Of a stretch of 10,126 nucleotides of DNA, positions 1 through 7,399 are shown piece by piece. The notes below the pieces were generated by a model. The model was given only the letters and a program-made list of their open reading frames with translations. It did no database searches and was not told where the DNA came from. The position numbers and the translations under genes were made by a program. This DNA is from an uncultured Thermoanaerobacterales bacterium (GTDB lineage Bacteria > Bacillota > Clostridia > Christensenellales > UBA1242), in NCBI GenBank assembly GCA_949840475.1, contig CATKXA010000030.1, positions 1-10,126 on the forward strand, read 5' to 3'. How positions within the stretch are numbered: the stretch's first letter is position 1; the number at the start of each line of letters is the position of its first letter.

Positions 1-3000
1 ATACAAGCTGTCTGCAAGTTCCATTGTTGGCTTTCTATGTGTAATAACAATGAATTGTGTGTCCTTACTAAAGTTCTTTAGGTATTTAGCAAACCTTTCA
101 ACGTTTGCATCGTCAAGTGCTGCTTCTATTTCGTCAAGCACACAGAAAGGCATTGGACGAAGCTTAAGTATAGCAAACAATATAGCAACAGCTGTAAGAG
201 CCTTTTCTCCACCAGATAATAGTGTAATGTTTTGTAGCTTTTTGCCTGGTGGCTCTGCAATAATATCAATACCGCATTCAAGTAAATTTATATCCTCTTC
301 AAGTTTAAGCTCAGCCCTTCCACCGCCAAACAACTCTTTAAATGTCTTTTGGAAGTTCGTATTTATTTGGTCAAACTGAGACTTAAATCTTGATTCCATT
401 TCATTGGTTAACTCTTTGATAATTTTAACAAGGTCAGCTTCGGCAGTTTTTAAGTCATCTCTTTGAGCTGTTAAATCGTCGTATCTAGCTGTTACTTCTT
501 TAAGTTCCTCAATAGCACCGACATTAACATAACCAAGACTAGAGATTTGTTTTTTCACTTTTGCAGACTCTGCCAAGCCTTCTGTTAGTTCAAATAATTC
601 ATCTTTAAAAGCGACGGCTGAGCCATAGGTCATATTATATTCTTCCCAAACACGCTCTTGCATAGTCTCAATATCAGTATCAATTTTAGCAAGACCCATT
701 TCTTCTTTGGTCTTTCTTTCAGACAATGTCTGCAACTGATTAGATAACGCCATTTTGTTTTGGTCTGCGATAGCCATGTCTGATTGAAGCTGTGACTTGT
801 AGCTATCAAGATTAGCGAGTTTGTCACGAACAACCTGCAACTCTTGCATATTTCCTTTGTATGAAGACTCTTCAGTCATCTTTTCTAGCTGGTTTTCAAG
901 CTCCGCAAGCATTGATAAAGTCTTTTGCAACTCTAGTTTATTTTCCCTATATCTATAATTGCTCTCAGCTATGCTTGTTTCTAAACGCTCTTTTTCAAAA
1001 GTTAGTGCTGATTGCTCAGAAATTTTGCTCGCACTTTTAACTTTTAGCTCAGTTAATGTGTCATAAAGCTCCTCTCTTTGCTTTCTTAAAACATCAAACC
1101 TACTATTCTCTTTACGCTTGTTTTCACTAACTTCTTGCTTTTTATCGTTTATCTCTTGCTCTTCACTTGAAGCTTTTGCAATAGCGTCATCTAAGAGTGC
1201 TATTCTATCTAGGATAGTCTCAAGCGAGAACTCTGTTTGCCTGCTTTCACGCTCTAAGTCAGATTGTAAATCCTCAAGCCTAGCAATTTCATCAGTTTGT
1301 TTTACAGCATCAACTTCCAAAGCATGATAGTTTTCATTTTCACTATTTAGTTTTTGGTTACCCTTTTCAATTTGAGCATTGATTTGCTGTTGCTTTTCAA
1401 GCATTGCCTTAACTTCAGTTTTCATAAGCTCAAGAGCTTTGTTTAAATCTTCAATCTCACGCTGTCTACCAATGAGGTTCGTTGACTCTTTTTTGCTACC
1501 ACCAGTGATTGCACCTTGTGGATTGATTATGTCGCCTTCAAGAGTAACAATTTTCACAGCATATGATGTAAGCCTAGCCAAATTTACAGCGTTGTCTAGA
1601 TTATCAACAATAACAGTTGCACCTAACAAATGATTAAAAATTGGTGCAAGCTTTTTGTCGTAACTAATAAGCTCAGATGCAATACCAAGCACACCTTTTG
1701 CGTTAAGTTTTTGCTTAATATGGTCTGGAACAACTCTTGCTTTAACACTTTCAATAGGCAAAAATGTTGCTCTTCCGAAACGGTTTTGCTTTAAGTAATT
1801 GACAATATATTTTGCATGGTCTTCGCTTTGAGTAACAATGTTTTGCACAGAAGCACCAAGTGCCATTTCTATTGCAGTTTCTAAATTCTCAGGCACTTTC
1901 ATAAGCTTAGCTACAACACCAACAATCATTCCACCAAGCGTAGAATTTGTCTTTGCTTGGTCAAGTAGCCTTTTGACAGAAACTATAAAACCCTCATTGT
2001 CCTCCTGCATTTCTTGCAAAACTCTAGCACGTGAGAGTTTGGTATGGTACTCCACTTTCATGTCGTCAAGTTTCTTAGCAATTTCGTTATTTTTAGATAC
2101 TAACTGCTGGATTTTATCAGTGATATCATCAATAGCAAGCTTTTTATCACTCTTAGCTGCTATAATATTTTGGAAATTGTTTTGAGCTACAACTAACTCA
2201 GCCTCTATATCTTTTAACCTTGCTTTTATTCCCTCACTCTTTGTATTAAGCTCACTTTGTTTATCTTTTAAAACTTGTTTTTCAGTCTTAATACTAGAAA
2301 GGTTGGATTTTACATCGCTTAATTTATCTAATGTTGAGTATATCTCGCCCTCTTGCTCTTTAGCCATTTTTTCGCCAGCTAAAATCCTATCAGCAATCTC
2401 TAAATACTCCTGATTGATTTTTTCTGCTTGCCTATCAAGCTCGCTTATCATGTTATTAGTAGTTTCAAGTGACTTGATATTTTCTTCAAGTGCTTTTTTC
2501 AAATTGTCGCTTAAAACTTCATCTTGCGAAATATCTGTTTTATATTTTTCAGCAGTTGCTTTTAAGTTGGTTATACGCTCTTTAATAAGCTTGCTTTCGC
2601 CACTCTTTTTTTCAAGACCAACAGTCAAATTCAATAGCTCATCACGCAAGGTTTCAATAGTCCTGTCAAGCTCTTGAATTTTTTGAGAACTTAAGTTAAA
2701 GCTCTTCACAGCCTCTTCAAAATCAGCAGTTTTTAAAGTAATTTCTTCAATAATACCATCTAATCTCTGCCTGATTTTTGACTTACTATCTTCAGCACTA
2801 TCATACTGATGCACATAAATATTTAGCTCTAAAAATTTAAGCCTATCTCTTAGTTCTAAAAACTTTTTCGCATTTTCAGACTGCTTTGCTAAAGGTCCAA
2901 GTTGCCTTTCAAGCTCGCTGATAATATCACAAAGCCTAGTTAAATTGTCTTGAGTCCTCTCAAGCTTTCTCTCTGCTTCTACTTTACGACTCTTAAACTT

Positions 3001-3504
3001 TGAAATGCCTGCAGCTTCTTCAAAAACGGACCTACGTTCTTCAGGCTTAGCTGAAAGTAGGCTGTCTATCTTGCCTTGACCTATAACGCAATAGCTCTCT
3101 TTTCCAAGACCAGAGTCACGCAAAATATCAACAATGTCTTTAAGTCTGCATTGGTTCTTGTTAATCAAATATTCACTGTCGCCCGACCTATATAGCTTAC
3201 GCGTTAAAACCACCTCATCATAGTCAACAGGAAAAATCTTTTCAGTGTTGTCAAAATATAATGACACTTCAGAAAAGGACTGAGGCTTACGCGATTCAGT
3301 TCCATTGAATATGACGTCTTGCATGCTTGAACCTCTAAGAGACTTTGGGCTTTGCTCACCCATAACCCACCTGATAGAATCAGCAACGTTGCTCTTACCA
3401 CAACCATTGGGTCCAACAATACCAGTTACACCAGACTCAAACTTGACTTCAAGCTTGTCTGCAAATGACTTAAAACCATAAATTTCTAGTTTTTTAAATT
3501 TCAT
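1..3504 (-). CDS. smc: Chromosome segregation protein SMC (3' end cut by window edge)
   Basis: SMC ATPase that, as a homodimer with ScpA and ScpB, forms the bacterial condensin that compacts and separates sister chromosomes. The frame is open for all 1168 codons from an ATG at 3504 to base 1, checked codon by codon. The N-terminal head carries Walker A GPNGCGKS (residues 31-38) and a Q-loop region with IGQGKIDSLL (141-150). A charged coiled-coil arm (about 170-500) leads to a hinge (about 505-670, with GGMIVG and a closing GGSKKES), then a returning arm. The C-terminal head has the ABC signature LSGGEK (1096-1101) and Walker B/D-loop VLDEIEAALDD (1122-1132, catalytic Glu1125). The visible part ends just after ITHRKPTME, so by comparison with family length (about 1190) only some 20 residues are missing. 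A weak GAGAG ribosome site precedes the ATG. It lies 18 bp after rnc, the order usual in Bacillota, so co-transcription is likely. Identification is very secure. Confidence 0.97.
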   Translation of the reverse strand, partial: MKFKKLEIYGFKSFADKLEVKFESGVTGIVGPNGCGKSNVADSIRWVMGEQSPKSLRGSSMQDVIFNGTESRKPQSFSEVSLYFDNTEKIFPVDYDEVVLTRKLYRSGDSEYLINKNQCRLKDIVDILRDSGLGKESYCVIGQGKIDSLLSAKPEERRSVFEEAAGISKFKSRKVEAERKLERTQDNLTRLCDIISELERQLGPLAKQSENAKKFLELRDRLKFLELNIYVHQYDSAEDSKSKIRQRLDGIIEEITLKTADFEEAVKSFNLSSQKIQELDRTIETLRDELLNLTVGLEKKSGESKLIKERITNLKATAEKYKTDISQDEVLSDNLKKALEENIKSLETTNNMISELDRQAEKINQEYLEIADRILAGEKMAKEQEGEIYSTLDKLSDVKSNLSSIKTEKQVLKDKQSELNTKSEGIKARLKDIEAELVVAQNNFQNIIAAKSDKKLAIDDITDKIQQLVSKNNEIAKKLDDMKVEYHTKLSRARVLQEMQEDNEGFIVSVKRLLDQAKTNSTLGGMIVGVVAKLMKVPENLETAIEMALGASVQNIVTQSEDHAKYIVNYLKQNRFGRATFLPIESVKARVVPDHIKQKLNAKGVLGIASELISYDKKLAPIFNHLLGATVIVDNLDNAVNLARLTSYAVKIVTLEGDIINPQGAITGGSKKESTNLIGRQREIEDLNKALELMKTEVKAMLEKQQQINAQIEKGNQKLNSENENYHALEVDAVKQTDEIARLEDLQSDLERESRQTEFSLETILDRIALLDDAIAKASSEEQEINDKKQEVSENKRKENSRFDVLRKQREELYDTLTELKVKSASKISEQSALTFEKERLETSIAESNYRYRENKLELQKTLSMLAELENQLEKMTEESSYKGNMQELQVVRDKLANLDSYKSQLQSDMAIADQNKMALSNQLQTLSERKTKEEMGLAKIDTDIETMQERVWEEYNMTYGSAVAFKDELFELTEGLAESAKVKKQISSLGYVNVGAIEELKEVTARYDDLTAQRDDLKTAEADLVKIIKELTNEMESRFKSQFDQINTNFQKTFKELFGGGRAELKLEEDINLLECGIDIIAEPPGKKLQNITLLSGGEKALTAVAILFAILKLRPMPFCVLDEIEAALDDANVERFAKYLKNFSKDTQFIVITHRKPTMELADSLY

Positions 3505-3522
3505 AATTCTCTCTACTTTTGT

Positions 3523-4185
3523 TTATACTTGTTCTAAATTTTTTAATGTTTCGAGAGCTGCTTTTTCTTCAGCAACACGTTTTTTTCTAGCCTTTCCTCT
3601 GCCAACAGCTTTGCCATTAATATAAACCACGCAGTCATAGTGTTTTTGATTACCCTCGCCCATGACTTCTGTTTTGTATGCAACAACCTTTGAAGGAAAT
3701 AATTCATTTAGTTTGCTCTTATTGCTTTCAGGCACACCTGATAACTTTAACGCTTTTAAATCCTCTCTAAAGGTATCAAGAACAAAGTTTGATGCAGTGC
3801 TTAAGCCTCTGTCTAAATAAATAGCTGCCACCAACGCCTCAAAAGCGTCTGCCTTCATGGCATCAGTTGGCTCAGAATGTTTTAACCCCTCGCCTACAAA
3901 TAAGAATTTGTCTAGCTTCAAAGCACTAAACTTTATAGCTAGCGAACTTTCGCTAACAAGCGACGCTCTCATTTTAGACAAGTCCCCTTCTGACTTGCCA
4001 AAGTTTCTATACAGATAGTCAGAAATAATGAGCGAAAGCACACTATCGCCCAAATACTCTAGCCTTTCATTAGAAACATATTTGTGCTCATTTGCATAAC
4101 TCGAATGAGTAAAAGCTATTTTTAATAGCGTTCTGTTTTTAAATGTGCACCCGATTGTTTGAAAAATACTTGAATAATTATCCAT
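3523..4185 (-). CDS. rnc: Ribonuclease III
   Basis: Double-strand-specific endoribonuclease that processes the rRNA precursor and structured mRNAs in the cytoplasm; acts as a dimer with two Mg ions per site. The 220-residue length is typical. The catalytic domain (about 1-145) holds the family signature NERLEYLGDSVL (39-50), with acidic residues Glu40, Glu43 and Asp47, and the second acidic pair Asp113/Glu116 in KADAFEALVAAIYLDRG, matching E. coli positions 38, 41, 45, 114 and 117. A C-terminal double-stranded RNA binding domain (about 155-218) is seen, with GRGKARKKRVAEEKAA as its RNA-contacting helix start; the first helix-loop looks slightly short. The ATG at 4185 follows AAGGAA with a 6-base gap. 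plsX ends 15 bp upstream and smc starts 18 bp downstream, so it probably sits in the middle of a three-gene transcript. The acpP gene often found just before rnc is absent here. Confidence 0.97.
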   Translation of the reverse strand: MDNYSSIFQTIGCTFKNRTLLKIAFTHSSYANEHKYVSNERLEYLGDSVLSLIISDYLYRNFGKSEGDLSKMRASLVSESSLAIKFSALKLDKFLFVGEGLKHSEPTDAMKADAFEALVAAIYLDRGLSTASNFVLDTFREDLKALKLSGVPESNKSKLNELFPSKVVAYKTEVMGEGNQKHYDCVVYINGKAVGRGKARKKRVAEEKAALETLKNLEQV

Positions 4186-4200
4186 TTTAAATTCCTTTTA

Positions 4201-5208
4201 TTAAACATTTTCTAAAAGGCCAGCTCTTAGCTTTTCAATAAAGCCAGACTCATGAATCTCAACAACCTGTTTTACACAAGAAAGTATTGTTTCGGCTTTA
4301 CTGCTACCATGAGTTTTTAAAACTATTTTATTTACGCCTAAAAATGGAGAACCGCCTTGAGTATTGTAATCCATTTTGCTTTTTATTGCTTTAAAAGCCT
4401 TTTTCATCATTAGTGCACCAAGTTTTACGCCTATCCCTGATTCATTGATAGTATTTTTCATTAGCTTCAAAACATTCATCACGGCTCCTTCAGTCGCCTT
4501 TAATGCAATGTTTCCTGCAAATCCGTCAGATACAATAACGTCAACATTGCCAGATAAAATATCTCTAGCTTCAACATTTCCAACAAAGTTGATTTTTTTA
4601 TTGTTTTTAAGTAGCTCAAACGCCTCATGAGTAAGTGCGTTGCCCTTTTTGTCTTCAGTACCGATGTTTAGTAGCCCAACCCTAGGGTTTTGAACTTTGA
4701 GCATGCTCTGCATATAAACTGTGCCCATAACAGCGAATTGCTCTAAGTATTCTGGCTTACAATCTACATTCGCCCCACAGTCGATTAGCATTGTTTTGCC
4801 ACCAAGCAAAGTTGGAAGAGTTGGTGCAAGTGACGGACGCAAGACACCATCCATTCTGCCAATAATAAATAATCCACCGCTAAGTACTGCCCCAGTACTA
4901 CCAGCACTTATCATACCAATAACATCGTCGTCAGTTTTAAGCTTGTTTAAACCAACAACAAGCGAGCTGTCTTTTTTAGCTCTAATAGCAGCAGTTGGAG
5001 ATTCCTCGTTTGTGATAACTTCACTTGCCTCTAGAATTTCAATTCTATCGCCAGTGTAACCATACTCATCTAAAATTGACTTTATTTCACTGCTCTTGCC
5101 AGCAAGAATAATATTAATGTCTTCAATTAAATTAACACTGGTAATCGCACCTTTAACAATCTCAAGCGGTGCATAATCGCCACCATGTGCATCAATAACA
5201 ATTTTCAA
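4201..5208 (-). CDS. plsX: Phosphate acyltransferase PlsX (TTG start)
   Basis: Peripheral membrane enzyme that converts acyl-ACP and phosphate to acyl phosphate, the acyl donor that PlsY uses to start phospholipid synthesis. From the chosen start the protein has 335 residues, the normal family size. Motifs in order: KIVIDAHGGD (2-11; family usually DAMGGD), SAGSTGA (101-107), LIDCGANVDC (141-150), NIGTEDKKGN (181-190), VGNVEARDI (209-217), SDGFAGN (227-233) and GGSPFLGVNKIVLKTHGSS (285-303). I place the start at TTG 5208 because AGGAG lies 8 bases before it and the family begins right at KI-x-x-DA. An upstream in-frame ATG at 5268 would add 20 residues unlike the family, overlap the -35 and -10 elements, and has no ribosome site. 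The gene ends with tandem TAA stops, 15 bp before rnc. It has its own promoter and is cut off from rpmF by a terminator. Confidence 0.96.
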   Translation of the reverse strand: MKIVIDAHGGDYAPLEIVKGAITSVNLIEDINIILAGKSSEIKSILDEYGYTGDRIEILEASEVITNEESPTAAIRAKKDSSLVVGLNKLKTDDDVIGMISAGSTGAVLSGGLFIIGRMDGVLRPSLAPTLPTLLGGKTMLIDCGANVDCKPEYLEQFAVMGTVYMQSMLKVQNPRVGLLNIGTEDKKGNALTHEAFELLKNNKKINFVGNVEARDILSGNVDVIVSDGFAGNIALKATEGAVMNVLKLMKNTINESGIGVKLGALMMKKAFKAIKSKMDYNTQGGSPFLGVNKIVLKTHGSSKAETILSCVKQVVEIHESGFIEKLRAGLLENV

Positions 5209-5215
5209 GATATTT

Positions 5216-5221
5216 TCTCCT
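5216..5221 (-). promoter_or_regulatory. Ribosome binding site deciding the plsX TTG start
   Basis: Read on the minus strand, AGGAGA is followed by AAATATC and then TTG. This strong Shine-Dalgarno match at ideal spacing, with no ATG nearby in frame, is the main reason for starting PlsX at TTG. Confidence 0.8.
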
Positions 5222-5238
5222 AAATATATATTTTTATT

Positions 5239-5268
5239 ATTATATAATAAATGCTTATGTTTTTCCAA
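5239..5268 (-). promoter_or_regulatory. Predicted housekeeping promoter for plsX-rnc-smc
   Basis: On the minus strand TTGGAA (5268-5263) is followed after 18 bases by a perfect TATAAT (5244-5239). Transcription would begin near 5232, leaving a leader of about 24 bases that contains the plsX ribosome site. The region between is very AT-rich, so neighbouring TATA-like hexamers are also possible. The terminator upstream makes an independent promoter here necessary. Confidence 0.65.
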
Positions 5269-5378
5269 CTGATTTAACGCTTATTCAAGTATTTTTGTTA
5301 TTTATACACAAGCAGGCTAGTTGCCATGAAAAGCAAGCAACAAAAACCAAAAAACGCAAAACAACCAAAATTACACAC

Positions 5379-5408
5379 AAAAAAAGACGCCAAAAGCGTC
5401 ATTTTTTT
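5379..5408 (-). terminator. Intrinsic terminator after rpmF (symmetrical, works in either direction)
   Basis: A perfect 5 bp GC-rich stem GACGC/GCGTC with a 5-base loop (TTTTG on the minus strand) is flanked by seven T on one side and seven A, after one unpaired-side base, on the other. Read leftwards it begins 26 bases after the rpmF stop and ends in a run of T, a classic Rho-independent terminator. The A and T runs can pair to extend the stem, and the same element would also stop rightward transcription. Confidence 0.88.
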
Positions 5409-5425
5409 GAAATCATTGCGAAAAA

Positions 5426-5617
5426 CTATTTTTTCTCGTCTGCCTTAACAAGCATTTTCTTCTCGCCATTATAATATCCGCATTCAGGGCAAACTGCATG
5501 TGATGCCTTTTTTGCATGGCATTGAGGGCACTCAACAAGAGTTGGAGCTTTTGCTTTCCAGTTAGCTACTCTAGATCTGCCTGCTGCCTTAGATACTTTA
5601 TGTTTAGGTACTGCCAT
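5426..5617 (-). CDS. rpmF: 50S ribosomal protein L32
   Basis: Small basic protein of the large ribosomal subunit. The 63-residue product begins MAVPKHKVSKAAGRSR, typical of bacterial L32 after removal of Met, and contains a zinc ribbon with Cys30-x2-Cys33 and Cys43-x2-Cys46, so this is the zinc-binding (C+) form. Its tail is Lys-rich. The ATG at 5617 follows a full GGAGG with 8 bases between, suiting a highly expressed ribosomal gene. It lies 46 bp after yceD, the usual pairing in bacteria, and is followed by a strong terminator. It is therefore probably the last gene of a yceD-rpmF transcript and does not read strongly into plsX. No second L32 copy is visible in the window. Confidence 0.97.
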   Translation of the reverse strand: MAVPKHKVSKAAGRSRVANWKAKAPTLVECPQCHAKKASHAVCPECGYYNGEKKMLVKADEKK

Positions 5618-5663
5618 TATGTTTTCCTCCTACCTTACTGATAATTTCAATCCACTATGCGGA

Positions 5664-6122
5664 CTAATTAATAAATTTTGGACAAATGCAATCTTGGTCA
5701 TTTAAGTTCATGCCGCAATTTTGACAAATGCCTTTACAATCTTCCCTACAAAGCACTTTCGAGGGAAACGATAATATAATATTATCTTCTATTATTGGGT
5801 CTAGTGCAACTTTACCGTCTTTATAAGTAAACTCATCTTCCTCATCTAAAGTAGCACTAACTGTTTGGTTTAATTCTATGAACAAGTTTTTTTCAAAACT
5901 TGCCCCACACCTATCGCACATGAATTCACATGGGACGCGGATATTCCCTTCTAAATGAAGCAAACCATCAAGGTCTACATAAAAGTTCATTTTGACTGAC
6001 GCCATTGATGAGATTTTATGTGGCAAGAACGCCTCTTCACTTATTTTTAAAGGACAATTAAACGAACATTTAAAACGCTTATTTGGCGATTCTAATGCTG
6101 AAGATAACTCAAGAACAACCAT
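5664..6122 (-). CDS. yceD: YceD/DUF177 family protein (23S rRNA accumulation factor)
   Basis: Member of the DUF177 family, called YceD in E. coli and YlbN in Bacillus. The family has been linked to normal build-up of 23S rRNA, but its biochemical action is not well defined. The 152-residue protein has the expected plan: an N-terminal beta-rich part, a CDRC pair (Cys69, Cys72), an acidic middle segment, and a C-terminal cluster, Cys125-x3-Cys129-x3-Cys133-x2-Cys136 followed by Cys145 and Cys147, built around EDCKGICQNCGMNLN. The cysteines suggest metal binding, which is my inference. The ATG at 6122 follows GGGGAG with 6 bases between. Its position directly before rpmF is the conserved genome context and supports the call. 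A perfect consensus promoter lies just upstream, so this gene heads the transcript. Confidence 0.93.
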   Translation of the reverse strand: MVVLELSSALESPNKRFKCSFNCPLKISEEAFLPHKISSMASVKMNFYVDLDGLLHLEGNIRVPCEFMCDRCGASFEKNLFIELNQTVSATLDEEDEFTYKDGKVALDPIIEDNIILSFPSKVLCREDCKGICQNCGMNLNDQDCICPKFIN

Positions 6123-6149
6123 AGATATCTCCCCTAAAAGCGCAAAGTT

Positions 6150-6178
6150 ATTATATACTTACGCTTTTTGTTTGTCAA
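6150..6178 (-). promoter_or_regulatory. Perfect consensus sigma-70/sigma-A promoter for yceD-rpmF
   Basis: On the minus strand TTGACA (6178-6173) and TATAAT (6155-6150) are separated by exactly 17 bases, so every position of both hexamers and the spacer length match the ideal. Transcription should start near 6143, giving a leader of about 20 bases that holds the GGGGAG ribosome site of yceD. The promoter sits between the ackA stop and yceD, so yceD-rpmF need not depend on the acetate genes. Confidence 0.9.
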
Positions 6179-6181
6179 CGC

Positions 6182-6202
6182 ATTTAACGAAAATTGTTAA
6201 AT
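6182..6202 (-). repeat. AT-rich inverted repeat at the ackA stop codon
   Basis: ATTTAAC (6182-6188) and GTTAAAT (6196-6202) form a perfect 7 bp inverted repeat around a 7-base loop. It covers the ackA stop codon and ends 4 bases before the -35 box of the yceD promoter. There is no T run after it on either strand, so it is not a standard terminator. It could be a weak 3'-end hairpin, an operator or chance in AT-rich DNA. Confidence 0.35.
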
Positions 6203-7396
6203 CTTTACAAGCTTTTTAGTGTCTTGCATGATAACAAGTTCTTCGTTAGTTGGAATAACGTAAACTTTAACACGGCTATCATCTGTTGAAATCATAACTT
6301 CTTTGCCTCGAGCAAAATCTTTTAAATTACGATCTTTGTCTAGACAAATTCCTAAAGCTTCTAAGCCACTTAAAACTGACTCTCTATACTCACAGCCGTT
6401 CTCACCAACGCCAGCAGTAAAGGCAATCGCGTCCACACCACCAAGAGCTGCAATATAGCTACCAATATATTTTTTAACTCTATACGTGCTCATGTTAAGA
6501 GCAAGCCTTGCATCGTTTGCTTTGGTATTTCTTTGCTTAGAGTATGCTATTTCTTCCACATCTCTCATATCCTCAGAAACACCAGAAACACCAAGTAGCC
6601 CACTCTTTTTATTTAGGTATGTAATAACCTCGCTTACATTCATTCCAGTTTCTTTAACAAGTCTTTCAACAACGCTAGCGTCTATATCGCCACTTCTTGT
6701 ACCCATAACCAAGCCTTCAAGTGGTGTGTAACCCATAGATGTATCTACACACTTACCACCGTCAATAGCAGAAACACTAGCACCATTACCGATATGACAA
6801 ACAATGAACTTTCCTTCTTTACCCATGATAGATGCAAGTCTTGACGCAACATATCTATGAGATGAACCATGGAAACCATATTTTCTAATGCCCCATTTCT
6901 TGTATGCCTCTTTAGGTATTGCATATCTATAAGCAAAATCTTTCATTGTTGAGTGGAAAGCAGTGTCAAATACCGCCACCTGAACAGCTTTAGGCATTTG
7001 CTTTTTACAAGCCCTAATACCTAGTATGTGTGCTGGTTGATGCAAAGGTGCAAGCGGAGTTAAAGCTTCAATTTCCTTTTCTACCTCGTCAGTAATAACA
7101 ACGCTTTCAGTGAACTTTTCGCCACCATGCACAATTCTGTGACCAACAGCTTTAATCTCACTAAGCGACTTAACAACCTTGTCCTCTACTAGGCTACCAA
7201 GAACTACCTTGATTGCCTCAACATGTGTAGGCATCAAAATGTCTACTTTATTGGTTTTACCATTGAGTTTTTGAACATGTCTACCATCAATACCAATTCT
7301 TTCTGCAACACCCTTAACTAATACCTCTTCAGTTTTAGCGTCAAAAAGTTGATACTTAATAGTTGAACTACCTGCATTAATAACTAAAATTTTCAT
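6197..7396 (-). CDS. ackA: Acetate kinase
   Basis: Cytoplasmic kinase that converts acetyl phosphate and ADP to acetate and ATP, the energy-yielding last step of acetate fermentation; reversible. The 399 residues fit the family. Landmarks: INAGSSTIKYQLF at the N terminus (Asn7), GHRIVHGG (Arg87), FDTAFH (catalytic Asp144), YGFHGSSH (His176, His180), HIGNGAS (201-207), MGTRSGDID (Arg234) and IPTNEE (Glu385). These correspond to the Methanosarcina enzyme's Asn7, Arg91, Asp148, His180, Arg241 and Glu384, so all known catalytic positions are kept. The ATG at 7396 follows AGGGAG with 8 bases between; that site lies inside the end of pta, and only 3 bases separate the pta stop from the ackA start, so translational coupling is likely. 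Directly partnered with pta, which supplies its substrate. Confidence 0.98.
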   Translation of the reverse strand: MKILVINAGSSTIKYQLFDAKTEEVLVKGVAERIGIDGRHVQKLNGKTNKVDILMPTHVEAIKVVLGSLVEDKVVKSLSEIKAVGHRIVHGGEKFTESVVITDEVEKEIEALTPLAPLHQPAHILGIRACKKQMPKAVQVAVFDTAFHSTMKDFAYRYAIPKEAYKKWGIRKYGFHGSSHRYVASRLASIMGKEGKFIVCHIGNGASVSAIDGGKCVDTSMGYTPLEGLVMGTRSGDIDASVVERLVKETGMNVSEVITYLNKKSGLLGVSGVSEDMRDVEEIAYSKQRNTKANDARLALNMSTYRVKKYIGSYIAALGGVDAIAFTAGVGENGCEYRESVLSGLEALGICLDKDRNLKDFARGKEVMISTDDSRVKVYVIPTNEELVIMQDTKKLVKI

Positions 7397-7399
7397 TTT

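Noticed and set aside
50..2677. Several plus-strand open frames of 69-115 codons (from 50, 1118, 1379, 1838 and 2414) and a minus-strand one at 630-833.
   Set aside because: All lie inside the continuous, well-conserved smc frame, are rich in Ser/Leu/Phe as expected of antisense shadows of coiled-coil coding DNA, and lack ribosome sites.
3204..3419. Minus-strand frame of 71 codons in the smc start region.
   Set aside because: It overlaps the SMC Walker A region in another frame and resembles no protein; it is a shadow.
4376..5059. Two plus-strand frames of 84 and 112 codons.
   Set aside because: Antisense to conserved PlsX motifs with no ribosome sites; shadows.
5326..5448. Small plus-strand open frame of 40 codons beginning MKSKQQKPK, antisense to the end of rpmF.
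   Set aside because: It has no ribosome site or recognisable promoter, runs straight through the terminator stem and into antisense rpmF, and its Lys/Gln-rich composition follows from the A+C-rich DNA.
5992..6219. Plus-strand frame of 75 codons across the yceD promoter.
   Set aside because: Antisense to the start of yceD and the consensus promoter, with no initiation signal or recognisable product.
6486..6936. Plus- and minus-strand frames of 81 and 63 codons within ackA.
   Set aside because: They overlap catalytic motifs of acetate kinase in other frames and have no independent signals.
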